From: Pseudomonas sp. CAN1
GTDB taxonomy: Bacteria; Pseudomonadota; Gammaproteobacteria; Pseudomonadales; Pseudomonadaceae
Assembly: GCF_030462585.1 (NCBI RefSeq)
Contig: NZ_JASMRU010000006.1
Span: 121,302-157,116 of the forward strand
Direction: 5' to 3'
Length of the DNA stretch: 35,815 nt
Shown: positions 15,770 to 24,395 of the stretch, piece by piece
How positions within the stretch are numbered: position 1 is the stretch's first letter
How the letters are laid out: every line of letters starts with the position of its first letter
The notes under the pieces: model-generated
What the model was told of the DNA's origin: nothing
The model's database searches: none
What the model saw: the letters and a program-made list of their open reading frames with translations, nothing else
Position numbers and translations under genes: made by a program

Positions 15770-18142
15770 TCAGCCGCGATGGCGCAGCAACCGCAGGCCG
15801 TTGAACACCACCAGCAGGCTGGCGCCCATGTCGGCGAACACCGCCATCCACAGGGTGCCTTCGCCGGTCAGGGTGAGGGCGAGAAACACCGCCTTGATGC
15901 CCAGGGCCAGGCTGATGTTCTGCACCAGTACCCGGTTGGTCTGGCGCGACAGGCGAATGAAGGACGGCAGCTTGCGCAGGTCGTCATCCATCAGCGCCAC
16001 GCCCGCGGTTTCGATGGCCGTGTCGGTGCCCGCAGCGCCCATGGCGAAGCCGATATCGGCGCGGGCCAGGGCCGGGGCGTCGTTGATGCCGTCGCCAACC
16101 ATGCCGACGCGCTGGCCGCCTTCCTGGCGCTGCTTCACCTCACGCAGCTTGTCTTCGGGCAACTGGTTGCCCAGCGCCACGTCGATACCCACCTGGGCGC
16201 CGATGGCGTTGGCGGTGTGCGGGTTGTCGCCGGTCAGCATCAGGGTCTTCACCCCCAGTGCATGCAGTTGGGCGATGGCTTCGCGGCTGGTCTGCTTGAC
16301 CGCGTCGGCGACGGCGAACAGCGCCAGCGGGCCTCCGTCATCAAGCAGCACGATGACCGTCTTGCCTTGCTGTTCGAGGGCATCCAGCTGTGCTTCCAGC
16401 TCCTTCGAGCAGAGCTGCAGCTCTTCCACCAGGCGATGGTTGCCCAGGTGGTAGGTGTGGCCGTCGATCTCGCCCTTCACGCCACGGCCGGGCAGGGCGG
16501 TCAGCTCGTTCACCGCGAACAGCGCGATGTTGTCCGCCTCGGCGGCCTTGGCCACGGCCTGCGATACCGGGTGGTCGGAGCGCGCGGCGAGGCTGGCGGC
16601 CAGGGCGCGCACGTCGCCGGCGCTGGTTTCGCGCAGGGCACTGAAGTCGGTCTGGCTGGGGCGGCCTTCGGTGAGCGTGCCGGTCTTGTCCAGGGCGATC
16701 CAGGAAAGCTTGCGGCCCAGTTCGAGGAACACCCCGCCCTTGATCAGGATGCCCAGGCGCGCCGCCGCCGACAGGCCGCTGACGATGGTCACCGGGGTGG
16801 AGATCACCAGCGCGCACGGGCAGGCGATCACCAGCAGCACCAGCGCGCGGTAGACCCAGTCGAGCCAGGCGCCGCCGAAGAACAGTGGCGGCAGCAGCGC
16901 AGTGGCGATGGCGATGAGGAACACCACCGGGGTGTAGATGCGCGAGAACTGGTCGACGAAGCGCTGGGTCGGCGCACGCGAGCCCTGGGCCTCTTCCACG
17001 GCGTGGATGATGCGTGCCAGGGTGCTGTCGTCGGCCACGCGGGTGACGCGGTATTCCAGCGCGCTTTCGCCGTTGATGGTGCCGGCGAACAGGGGATCGC
17101 CGGCCTGCTTTTCCACCGGCAGGCTCTCGCCGGTGATGGGCGCCTGGTTGACGCTGGAGCGGCCGTCGAGCACTTCGCCGTCCAGGGCGATGCGCTCGCC
17201 GGGGCGCACGCGCACCCGGGCATCGAGGGCGACGGCCTTGGCGGAAACCTCCTGCCACTGCCCGTCCACCTGCACCGTGGCCTGTTCCGGGGCCAGCTGC
17301 AGCAGGCCGCGGATGGCGTTGCGCGCGCGCTCCAGGGATTTCGCCTCGATCAGCTCGGCGATGGCGAACAGCACCGCCACCATGGCCGCTTCCGGCCACT
17401 GGCCGATCAGCATGGCGCCGGTCACGGCGATGCTCATCAGGGCGTTGATGTTGAGATTGCGGTTCTTGATCGCGATCCAGCCCTTGCGGTAGGTCGGCAG
17501 GCCGGCGCCGAGAATCGCGGCAATGGCCAATACGGCCACCAGCCAGTGCGGGCCGATGGCGAACCACTCGAAGAACTCCGCACCCGCTGCGGCGACACCG
17601 GCCAGCGCCAGCGGCCACCAGGGCTTCTGCTGGGCAGGCTGGGCGGCGAGTGGGGCGTTTTCGTCCACCGGTTCGGCCTGCATGCCGAGGGAGGCCACCA
17701 GCTTCTGCAGCGGCTCGATGCTGTCGAAGCGATGCTGCACGCGCAGCAGGCGCTGCATCAGGTTGAAGTCGAGGTCTTCCACGGCAGGCACGCGGCCCAG
17801 CGCATCGCGCAGCAGGCGCTCCTCGGTGGGGCAGTCCATGGCTTCGATGCGCAGGCTGGTCCAGTGCAACTCGCCACTGGCAGAACCGGCGGCGGCTGTG
17901 GCGGCACTTTCGGCGCGCGCGCTGCGGTCTTCGCCATGATCATGGCTGTGATCGTGATCGTGATCGTGATCGTGATCGTGATCGTGATCGTGGGCATGGC
18001 CGTGGTCATGGGAATGTGCGGCAGGTTCGGCGGCCGGGGCGCGCAGCAGCGCGCCCTTGTCGCAGCCGCAGCAGCCGGCGGCTTCATGTTCACGGTCCTG
18101 TACCGGGCCGTGAATGGTCGGCCCCTGGCGATTGGCAGTCAT
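15770..18142 (-). CDS. cadA: CadA/ZntA-type P1B ATPase, Zn2+/Cd2+/Pb2+ exporter
   Basis: 790 residues from the ATG at 18142. A metal-binding N-terminus (CCGCD, then a His-Asp tract ~43-66) is followed by an HMA domain with the metal site MDCPTEE. The inner-membrane P-type ATPase core has a TGES actuator loop, CPC (441-443) in transmembrane helix 6, phosphorylation Asp485 in DKTGTLTEG and the GDGINDAPAL hinge. The final membrane segment has DMGASLLVVFNGLRLLR, whose Asp is the Zn/Cd-type ligand. It pumps metal to the periplasm using ATP. The frame extends to GTG 18181, but ATG 18142 has AGGA upstream and clears the MerR-type promoter. Divergent from cadR. Confidence 0.95.
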   Translation of the reverse strand: MTANRQGPTIHGPVQDREHEAAGCCGCDKGALLRAPAAEPAAHSHDHGHAHDHDHDHDHDHDHDHSHDHGEDRSARAESAATAAAGSASGELHWTSLRIEAMDCPTEERLLRDALGRVPAVEDLDFNLMQRLLRVQHRFDSIEPLQKLVASLGMQAEPVDENAPLAAQPAQQKPWWPLALAGVAAAGAEFFEWFAIGPHWLVAVLAIAAILGAGLPTYRKGWIAIKNRNLNINALMSIAVTGAMLIGQWPEAAMVAVLFAIAELIEAKSLERARNAIRGLLQLAPEQATVQVDGQWQEVSAKAVALDARVRVRPGERIALDGEVLDGRSSVNQAPITGESLPVEKQAGDPLFAGTINGESALEYRVTRVADDSTLARIIHAVEEAQGSRAPTQRFVDQFSRIYTPVVFLIAIATALLPPLFFGGAWLDWVYRALVLLVIACPCALVISTPVTIVSGLSAAARLGILIKGGVFLELGRKLSWIALDKTGTLTEGRPSQTDFSALRETSAGDVRALAASLAARSDHPVSQAVAKAAEADNIALFAVNELTALPGRGVKGEIDGHTYHLGNHRLVEELQLCSKELEAQLDALEQQGKTVIVLLDDGGPLALFAVADAVKQTSREAIAQLHALGVKTLMLTGDNPHTANAIGAQVGIDVALGNQLPEDKLREVKQRQEGGQRVGMVGDGINDAPALARADIGFAMGAAGTDTAIETAGVALMDDDLRKLPSFIRLSRQTNRVLVQNISLALGIKAVFLALTLTGEGTLWMAVFADMGASLLVVFNGLRLLRHRG
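17948..17989. repeat. Hexanucleotide tandem repeat (GTGATC x7) inside cadA
   Basis: Seven perfect copies of GTGATC on the + strand, coding in cadA (minus strand) for alternating Asp and His. Copy-number change by slippage would stay in frame and only alter the length of the metal-binding tract. Confidence 0.92.
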
Positions 18143-18174
18143 GTCGTCGATTCCTGTTTGACGAGTTGCTGCCA

Positions 18175-18205
18175 ATTGCACACCCTGTAGTAGCTACAGA
18201 GTCAA
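18175..18205 (-). promoter_or_regulatory. CadR operator / cadA promoter with 19-base spacer
   Basis: Leftward -35 TTGACT (18205-18200) and -10-like TGCAAT (18180-18175) are separated by 19 bases. An inverted repeat fills the spacer: CTCTGTAG (18201-18194) and CTACAGGG (18191-18184) around a short centre. The overlong spacer with a dyad is the signature of MerR-family activation by DNA distortion; the CTACAGGGT half-site resembles known CadR/ZntR sites. Confidence 0.85.
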
Positions 18206-18232
18206 GCTGTTGTCTTGCCCATGAGGTGAAGC

Positions 18233-18700
18233 ATGAAAATCGGTGAACTGGCAAAACTGACCGGCTGCCCGGTGGAGACCATTCGCTATTACGAACGCGA
18301 GGGCCTGCTGCCAGCGCCGTCCCGCAGCGAGGGGAACTACCGGCAGTACGATGCCAGCCACGTCGAGCGGCTGTCGTTCATCCGCCATTGCCGCTCGCTG
18401 GACATGACCCAGGAGGAAATCCGCATCCTCCTCGGCCTGCGTGACCGCCCTGAATCCGACTGCGGCACCGCCAACCGGCTGATCGACGAGCACCTGCACC
18501 ATGTCGAGGTGCGCATCGCCGAACTGCAGTCGCTCAGCCAGCAACTGCGCGATCTGCGGGCGCAGTGCCAGGGGGAGGGCAGCAGCCTGGATTGCGGCAT
18601 CCTGCGCGAGCTGGAGCAACCGGCGGAGCCTTCGGTGATTCCCGAGGCCTGTGCCGACGCGGGGCACCTGCATGTCCCCGGCGTCCACGGCCGGCACTGA
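18233..18700 (+). CDS. cadR: CadR, MerR-family Cd2+/Zn2+-responsive activator
   Basis: 155 residues. The MerR winged helix is at the N-terminus (MKIGELAKLTGCPVETIRYYEREGLLP). A dimerisation helix follows, then metal ligands Cys77 (ESDCGTANRLIDEH), Cys112 and Cys121, spaced as in CadR/PbrR/ZntR. The C-terminal tail is His-bearing (HLHVPGVHGRH), as in Pseudomonas CadR. Metal-bound CadR twists the 19-base-spacer promoter to switch on cadA. GAGGTG lies 5-6 bases before ATG 18233. The last ~34 bases of the gene form the start of a tandem duplication with the downstream spacer. Confidence 0.94.
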   Translation: MKIGELAKLTGCPVETIRYYEREGLLPAPSRSEGNYRQYDASHVERLSFIRHCRSLDMTQEEIRILLGLRDRPESDCGTANRLIDEHLHHVEVRIAELQSLSQQLRDLRAQCQGEGSSLDCGILRELEQPAEPSVIPEACADAGHLHVPGVHGRH

Positions 18701-18846
18701 GCGATTTTCGTAGGAGCGAGCTTGCTCGCGAACCCGCCCAGCGCCTGAGCTGCCGGCAAATCTGTTCGCGAGCAAGCTCGCTCCTACAGGTAATCCCAAC
18801 ACCCCGCCAGTTTCGTAGGGCGAATAACGCGGCAGCGTTATCCGCC
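18667..18846. repeat. Tandem duplication copy 1 (cadR 3' end + REP doublet + GTAGGGCG element)
   Basis: It begins CCTGCATGTCCCCGGCGTCC inside the cadR coding end. It continues through the stop, GAGCGATTTT, a REP doublet (18710-18787) and a GTAGGGCG...TATCCGCC palindrome (18815-18846). The same order recurs 205-206 bases downstream. Confidence 0.85.
18710..18787. repeat. REP doublet (GCTTGCTCGCGAAC family), 78 bases
   Basis: GTAGGAGCGAGCTTGCTCGC... at the left end and its inverse ...GCGAGCAAGCTCGCTCCTAC at the right, around a ~30-base loop. The whole unit can fold into one long hairpin. Confidence 0.88.
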
Positions 18847-18871
18847 GGCCTTTGCTGTGGCGCCGTGGCTG

Positions 18872-19052
18872 CCTGCATGTCCCCGGCGTCCCCGCCCGAC
18901 ACTGAGCGATTTTTTGTAGGAGCGAGCTTGCTCGCGAACCCGCCCAGCGTCGGAGCTGCCGGCAAGTCTGTTCGCGAGCAAGCTCGCTCCTACAGGTAAT
19001 CCAAACGCCCCCGGCGACCCGTAGGGCGCATAACGCGCCAGCGTTATCCGCC
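18872..19052. repeat. Tandem duplication copy 2, carrying a cadR-tail relic
   Basis: It starts with the same 20 bases CCTGCATGTCCCCGGCGTCC as the cadR 3' end, then CACTGAGCGATTTT, the REP doublet (18916-18993), ACAGGTAATCC and the GTAGGGCG element. Point differences and one extra T separate it from copy 1. Confidence 0.85.
18916..18993. repeat. REP doublet, duplicate of the one at 18710-18787
   Basis: Same 78-base length and same arms; the loop differs at a few positions (CGTCGGAGC versus CGCCTGAGC). Confidence 0.88.
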
Positions 19053-19099
19053 ACTCCTGTGCCGCCGGCGGATAACCTGTTCCAGGTTATGCGCCCTAC
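19021..19099. repeat. Inverted pair of GTAGGGCG...ATCCGCC elements
   Basis: GTAGGGCGCATAACGC (from 19021) and its inverse GGTTATGCGCCCTAC (ending near 19098) flank two inverted ATCCGCC/GGCGGAT halves, so the 79 bases can fold on themselves. A single direct unit lies at 18815-18846. Confidence 0.7.
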
Positions 19100-19109
19100 G
19101 GAAAACCAG

Positions 19110-19133
19110 ACGCCCCGGCAGTTGCCGGGGCGT
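19110..19133 (-). terminator. Terminator-like hairpin after the small gene at 19140
   Basis: An 11-base perfect stem ACGCCCCGGCA (19110-19120) with TGCCGGGGCGT (19123-19133). Read leftward it is followed by CTGGTTTTCC, a short T run, 7 bases beyond the stop. Confidence 0.7.
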
Positions 19134-19139
19134 TATCGG

Positions 19140-19475
19140 TCAGGAGTGCTCCGCCTCCGTCAGCTCATGCAGGTACTTGCGCGACAGCGCCAGGAAGCGC
19201 GGCGTCGGGCCGATGTCCTCGTAGAGCGGGTCGCCCTGTTCGTCCTGGGCTACCACCTTGTTGCCCTGCACGTAGGGGAAGCTCGCCTCCAGCTCCTCCA
19301 GTGCGGCATTGACCAGCTCGCCCAGCAGCTCCTCGACGCTGCGCTTGGGGTACATGTCGTGCAGCGCGGCCAGACGCGCGGCGGTCTCGACGTCCAGCGG
19401 AATGCTGTACTGGTGGTTGGTCATGCGCCCCCTGGCGTTCTTTTCCCAATGGCGTACCAGCTCGCGGATTTTCAT
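19140..19475 (-). CDS. Small conserved protein of unknown function
   Basis: 111 residues, no signal peptide or membrane span. It starts MKIRELVRHWEKNARGRMTNHQYSIP; the middle (LDVETAARLAALHDMYPKRSVEELLGELVNAALEELE) resembles a ribbon-helix-helix-like or helical dimerisation segment. The acidic C-terminus reads GDPLYEDIGPTPRFLALSRKYLHEL. The position, divergent from ppc, is the same as in P. aeruginosa as I recall. ATG 19475 was chosen over GTG 19481 because AGAGG lies about five bases upstream of it. Function unknown. Confidence 0.82.
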   Translation of the reverse strand: MKIRELVRHWEKNARGRMTNHQYSIPLDVETAARLAALHDMYPKRSVEELLGELVNAALEELEASFPYVQGNKVVAQDEQGDPLYEDIGPTPRFLALSRKYLHELTEAEHS

Positions 19476-19685
19476 GTTCACCTCTAGGGTCGATACGTGG
19501 CGAGCGGCCTTCGTGGGGCCGCGGCGGTTTTTCCCGATGAAGCGGGGATAACTTTCAGCCTAGACGCTGTCCGAGCATGACTGCAGGCGTTCGTCGCGCC
19601 CTTGCCAGCCAACGCCCCGGGCGGCACTGTGAAGCGCCAAGCGACGCCTTTTTCAATCAAGGACTCTCACACCAAGGAGACCGTG

Positions 19686-22322
19686 ATGCCGGATATCGAC
19701 GCGCGCCTGCGCGAGGACGTTCACCTGCTCGGCGAGCTGCTCGGGCAGACCATCCGTGCCCAGTACGGGCAGGGCTTCCTCGACAAGATCGAGCTGATCC
19801 GCACTGGCGCCAAGGCCGCCCGGCGCGGCTCCGCCGAAGGCGCCAAGCAGCTCACCGCAACTCTCGACGGCCTCGGCGAGGACGAACTGCTGCCGGTGGC
19901 CCGCGCCTTCAACCAGTTCCTCAACCTGGCCAATATCGCCGAGCAGTACCACCGCATCCGCCGGCGCACGCCGAAGGAGCCGGAACCCTTCGAGAACCGT
20001 GTGCTGGCCGAACTGCTGGGGCGTCTGCGCAAGTCCGGCCTGGGCGCCGAGGGCCTGGCGCGGCAGGTGGCCGACCTGGAAATCGAGCTGGTGCTCACCG
20101 CCCATCCCACCGAAGTGGCGCGCCGCACGCTGATCCAGAAGTACGACGCCATCGCCGCGCAACTGGCCGCCGGCGATCACTCCGACCTGCTGCCCGAAGA
20201 GCGCCAGGCGGTGCAGGAGAAACTCCAGCGGCTGATCGCCGAGGCCTGGCACACCGACGAAATCCGCCGCACCCGGCCGACCCCGGTGGACGAGGCGAAA
20301 TGGGGTTTTGCGGTGATCGAACATTCCCTCTGGCATGCCCTGCCGGACTTCCTCCGCCACGTCGACCGCACCCTGCAGGAAACCCTCGGCGAGCGCCTGC
20401 CACTGGGCGCCGCGCCGATCCGCTTCGCCTCCTGGATGGGCGGCGACCGCGACGGCAACCCCAACGTCACCGCCGCCATTACCCGCGAAGTTTTGCTGCT
20501 GGCGCGCTGGATGGCGGCCGACCTGTATCTGCGCGACGTCGACAGCCTCGCCGCCGAACTCTCCATGCAGCAGGCCAGCGACGAACTGCGCGCCGAAGTC
20601 GGTGACCTCGCCGAACCCTACCGCGCGCTGCTCAAGCAACTGCGCGAACGCCTGCGCGCCACCCGCGCCTGGGCCGAGCGCGCCATCCATACCGGCGAGG
20701 AACCGGGTGCCGAGGTGCTGCAGGACAACCGTGAACTGCTGGAGCCGCTGCAGCTCTGCCATCGCTCGCTGCAGGCCTGCGGCATGGGCGTGATCGCCGA
20801 TGGCGACCTGCTCGACACCCTGCGTCGCGCCGCCACTTTCGGGCTGTTCCTGGCGCGGCTGGACGTGCGCCAGGACTCCACCCGCCACGCCAACGCCATG
20901 GCCGAAATCACCGAACACCTGGGCCTGGGCAACTACACCGAGTGGGAGGAAAGCGTGCGCCAGGAATTCCTCCTGGAAGAACTCGCCAGCCGCCGCCCGT
21001 TGTTGCCGGCCAATTACCAGGCCACGGCCGAGACCGCCGAAGTCCTCGCCACCTGCCGCGTGGTGGCGCAGGCGCCGGCGGCCTCGCTGGGCTCCTACGT
21101 CATCTCCATGGCCGGGCAGCCGTCCGATGTGCTGGCCGTGCAACTGCTGCTCAAGGAATGCGGGCTGCAGCGGCCGATGCGCGTGGTGCCGCTGTTCGAA
21201 ACCCTGGATGACCTGGACAACGCCGGCCCCTGCATCGACCGCCTGCTCAGCCTGGACAGCTACCGCACGCGCCTGGCTGGCCCGCAGGAAGTAATGATCG
21301 GCTACTCCGACTCGGCCAAGGACGCCGGCACCCTGGCCGCTGCCTGGGCGCAGTACCGCGCCCAGGAGGCGCTGGTGGACATCTGCCGCAACCACGGTGT
21401 CGAGCTGCTGCTGTTCCATGGCCGCGGCGGCACCGTCGGCCGTGGCGGCGGCCCTGCCCACGCGGCGATCCTTTCGCAGCCGCCGGGCTCGGTAGCCGGG
21501 CGTTTCCGCACCACCGAGCAGGGTGAGATGATTCGCTTCAAGTTCGGCCTGCCGGACATCGCCGAGCAGAACCTCAACCTCTACCTGGCCGCCGTGCTGG
21601 AGGCCACCCTGCAGCCGCCGCCGGTGCCCGAGCCGGCCTGGCGCGAGGAGATGGACCGCCTGGCCGCCGACGGCGTGCTCGCCTACCGCGCGGTAGTGCG
21701 GGAGAACCCGCAGTTCGTCGACTACTTCCGCGAGGCCACGCCGGAGCAGGAACTGGGCCGCCTGCCGCTGGGCAGCCGCCCGGCCAAGCGCCGCGAGGGC
21801 GGGGTGGAGAGCCTGCGGGCGATCCCCTGGATCTTCGCCTGGACCCAGACGCGGCTGATGCTGCCGGCCTGGCTGGGCTGGGAAGACGCGCTGTTCAAGG
21901 CCATCGAGCGCGGCGAAGGCGCACTGCTTTCGCGCATGCGCAAGGAGTGGCCGTTCTTCACCACGCGCATCGACATGCTGGAGATGGTGCTGGCCAAGGC
22001 CGACCGGGAAATCGCCCAACTCTACGACGAGCGTCTGGTGCAATCGGAACTGCGACCATTAGGTGCGCATTTACGCGACCTATTGTCGCAGTCGGTGCGA
22101 GTGGTGCTGGGGCTTACCGGGCAATCGCAGCTGCTCGCCCATGCCGCCGAGACCCGCGAATCCATCGGCGTGCGCAACACCTACCTGGACCCGCTGCACC
22201 TGCTCCAGGCCGAGCTGCTGGCGCGCTCGCGGCGCTGCACGGGCGACGCCTGCGGCGGTCTGGAGCAAGCCATGCTGGTGACGGTGGCGGGCATCGCCGC
22301 GGGGCTGCGCAATACCGGTTGA
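19686..22322 (+). CDS. ppc: Phosphoenolpyruvate carboxylase
   Basis: 878 residues, a normal bacterial length. It adds bicarbonate to phosphoenolpyruvate to give oxaloacetate, refilling the TCA cycle. The catalytic motif [14 protein letters not shown] carries His140; [28 protein letters not shown] and [11 protein letters not shown] are the substrate- and metal-binding loops. The C-terminus, RNTG, matches the conserved end of bacterial PEPCs, which lies near the aspartate inhibitor site. The start is ATG 19686, preceded by AAGGAG; an open frame upstream (19602) has no ribosome site and is leader sequence. It stands alone, divergent from the small gene at 19140. Confidence 0.97.
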   Translation: MPDIDARLREDVHLLGELLGQTIRAQYGQGFLDKIELIRTGAKAARRGSAEGAKQLTATLDGLGEDELLPVARAFNQFLNLANIAEQYHRIRRRTPKEPEPFENRVLAELLGRLRKSGLGAEGLARQVADLEIELVLTAHPTEVARRTLIQKYDAIAAQLAAGDHSDLLPEERQAVQEKLQRLIAEAWHTDEIRRTRPTPVDEAKWGFAVIEHSLWHALPDFLRHVDRTLQETLGERLPLGAAPIRFASWMGGDRDGNPNVTAAITREVLLLARWMAADLYLRDVDSLAAELSMQQASDELRAEVGDLAEPYRALLKQLRERLRATRAWAERAIHTGEEPGAEVLQDNRELLEPLQLCHRSLQACGMGVIADGDLLDTLRRAATFGLFLARLDVRQDSTRHANAMAEITEHLGLGNYTEWEESVRQEFLLEELASRRPLLPANYQATAETAEVLATCRVVAQAPAASLGSYVISMAGQPSDVLAVQLLLKECGLQRPMRVVPLFETLDDLDNAGPCIDRLLSLDSYRTRLAGPQEVMIGYSDSAKDAGTLAAAWAQYRAQEALVDICRNHGVELLLFHGRGGTVGRGGGPAHAAILSQPPGSVAGRFRTTEQGEMIRFKFGLPDIAEQNLNLYLAAVLEATLQPPPVPEPAWREEMDRLAADGVLAYRAVVRENPQFVDYFREATPEQELGRLPLGSRPAKRREGGVESLRAIPWIFAWTQTRLMLPAWLGWEDALFKAIERGEGALLSRMRKEWPFFTTRIDMLEMVLAKADREIAQLYDERLVQSELRPLGAHLRDLLSQSVRVVLGLTGQSQLLAHAAETRESIGVRNTYLDPLHLLQAELLARSRRCTGDACGGLEQAMLVTVAGIAAGLRNTG

Positions 22323-22548
22323 GGCAGTACCACCCCCCACCAAAGGTGGATTGCCGAGCCGCCAGATGAGATTAATTTGATGGCTGATCCGGGTGTAGGA
22401 ATACGCCCGGAATCGGCGCGCACCGTCCCCATGGCTGGCTTGTGTGGTGGGGGGCCGCTGTGTATCGTGAGCAACCTTTCGGCGCGCCTTTGCGCCATTC
22501 CAGCACGATGAGATTGGCCCCAAGAGGCGGATCCGTGATTTCGCTTAA

Positions 22549-23217
<669 letters not shown>

Positions 23218-23234
23218 TCCACCTTCGGTACCAC

Positions 23235-23260
23235 CAAAGGCCCGCACACGCGGGCCTTTG
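23235..23260 (+). terminator. Terminator-like hairpin after adk
   Basis: A 10-base perfect stem CAAAGGCCCG (23235-23244) with CGGGCCTTTG (23251-23260). Only GCGTTTAT follows, so the T run is short. Confidence 0.7.
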
Positions 23261-23265
23261 GCGTT

Positions 23266-23271
23266 TATAAT
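23266..23271 (+). promoter_or_regulatory. Candidate -10 element for tsaB
   Basis: A perfect TATAAT in otherwise GC-rich sequence, 36 bases before the chosen start. No good -35 is seen at 16-18 bases; the adk terminator stem occupies that place. Confidence 0.45.
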
Positions 23272-23306
23272 GCCCGCCCTTTTTTCCACACCCTATGGAT
23301 AACACC

Positions 23307-23981
23307 ATGCCCACGCTGCTGGCCCTGGATACCTCGACCGAAGCCTGTTCCGTCGCCCTGCTGCATGACGGCCGCCGGTTCGTGCGCCACGAGGTGATCC
23401 CGCGCCTGCACGCCCAGCGCCTGCTGCCCATGGTGCAGGACATCCTCGGCGAGGCCGGCATCGCGCTGTCCGCCGTCGACGCCATTGCCTTCGGCCGCGG
23501 CCCCGGTGCCTTCACCGGCGTACGCATCGCTATCGGCGTGGTGCAGGGCCTGGGGTTCGCCCTGCAGAAGCCGGTGCTGCCAATCTCCGACCTGGCGGTA
23601 CTGGCCCAGCGTGCCCATCGCGAGCACGGCGTCAGCCAGGTGGCTGCGGCCATCGATGCGCGCATGGACGAGGTGTACTGGGGTTGCTACCGCCTAGAGC
23701 AGGGCGAGATGCGCCTGGCCGGCGCCGAGGCGGTGCTGCCGCCCGAGCGCGTCGAGCTGCCGCGCGATGCCCAGGGCGAATGGTTCGGTTCCGGCACCGG
23801 CTGGGGCTTTGTGGAGCGCCTGGCGGTGAAGGTCGGCGCCCATGACGCCAGCTTGCTGCCGCACTCCGAGGACCTGCTGACCCTGGCCGAATTCGCCTGG
23901 GCGCGCGGCGAAATGGTTGACGCAGAGCAGGCCCAGCCGGTCTACCTGCGTGACAACGTGGCGACCCCCAAGAAAGCCTGA
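23307..23981 (+). CDS. tsaB: TsaB, tRNA N6-threonylcarbamoyladenosine biosynthesis protein
   Basis: 224 residues, the ASKHA-fold partner of TsaD in making t6A37 on ANN-decoding tRNAs. Characteristic sequence: LLALDTSTEACSVALL at the N-terminus, HAQRLLPMVQDIL, then FGRGPGAFTGVRIAIGVVQGL. An in-frame ATG at 23295 would add MDNT; ATG 23307 gives the family's usual MPTLLALDTSTEA start. Neither has a clear Shine-Dalgarno. The first gene of a rightward run ending at rsmJ. Confidence 0.94.
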   Translation: MPTLLALDTSTEACSVALLHDGRRFVRHEVIPRLHAQRLLPMVQDILGEAGIALSAVDAIAFGRGPGAFTGVRIAIGVVQGLGFALQKPVLPISDLAVLAQRAHREHGVSQVAAAIDARMDEVYWGCYRLEQGEMRLAGAEAVLPPERVELPRDAQGEWFGSGTGWGFVERLAVKVGAHDASLLPHSEDLLTLAEFAWARGEMVDAEQAQPVYLRDNVATPKKA

Positions 23982-23991
23982 CCTGTGCCAA

Positions 23992-24021
23992 TTGACCGCA
24001 GCCCGGAGCGCTCGCTAGAGT
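23992..24021 (+). promoter_or_regulatory. Candidate sigma70 promoter for the small gene at 24048
   Basis: TTGACC (23992-23997), an 18-base spacer and TAGAGT (24016-24021), 26 bases before the ATG. The -10 sits in the loop of a short GCGCTC/GAGCGC dyad (24008-24027). Confidence 0.5.
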
Positions 24022-24047
24022 GAGCGCATTCCCACCGAGTTTCTGAC

Positions 24048-24395
24048 ATGCGTATCGACGGTTTCACCTCCATTTCCCAGACACCGGAGCGCGGTTCCCG
24101 AACGGGCACTGCGGTCACTCCGTATCGGGACGTGCAGCGTGACGTCGAGACCCGCCGCGAGCAGCCGGCGCCGACTTCGGCCTCCCAGGGGCTGGACGCG
24201 CAATCGCAGACCCGCCGTGTCGAGTCCTCCAGCGCCAGCAGCTACAGCGTGCCGGCGACCCTGCGCGACAACCTCGACTACCAGCGCCCGCTGACCTCCC
24301 GTGCGGCCCAGGCGCTCGCCAGCTACACCAGCACTGCCAGCATGGCCAGCCAGTACGAAGGCCAGGAAGTCGTCGGTCTCGATCTCTACGCCTGA
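24048..24395 (+). CDS. Small protein of unknown function, largely disordered
   Basis: 115 residues. Residues ~10-70 are rich in Ser, Thr, Arg, Gln and Pro and look disordered (RGSRTGTAVTPYRDVQRDVE, SQTRRVESSSASSYSV). The C-terminal third (LRDNLDYQRPLTSRAAQALASYTSTAS) looks ordered and is probably the conserved part. No signal peptide or membrane segment. I recognise similar short proteins at this place in Pseudomonas but know no function. It has a candidate promoter of its own, and its TGA overlaps the next ATG by one base, so it is coupled to the DUF72 gene. Confidence 0.8.
   Translation: MRIDGFTSISQTPERGSRTGTAVTPYRDVQRDVETRREQPAPTSASQGLDAQSQTRRVESSSASSYSVPATLRDNLDYQRPLTSRAAQALASYTSTASMASQYEGQEVVGLDLYA

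Larger units (their letters stand above)
18701..19139. other. 439-base gene-free stretch made almost wholly of repeats
   Basis: It lies between convergent cadR and the small gene at 19140-19475. It holds two near-identical ~180-base modules and a third, inverted GTAGGGCG-type unit. An open frame across it (18565-18999) is built from repeats and is not a gene. Confidence 0.75.

Noticed and set aside
15779-18190. An 803-codon open frame on the + strand opposite cadA
   Set aside because: It mirrors cadA in high-GC DNA, is His/Gln/Gly-rich with no domain, and the minus strand shows all P-type ATPase motifs.
18710-18993. Possible CRISPR array (repeats about 200 bases apart)
   Set aside because: Only two units, each an inverted doublet, with similar rather than unique spacers and no cas genes; they are REP doublets in a duplication.
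18565-18999. A 144-codon open frame overlapping the cadR end and the repeats
   Set aside because: Its product is translated REP sequence (RSELARE, RASSLL), a well-known artefact.
19653-22043. A 796-codon open frame on the minus strand opposite ppc
   Set aside because: An antisense shadow of ppc; no family motif and no ribosome site.
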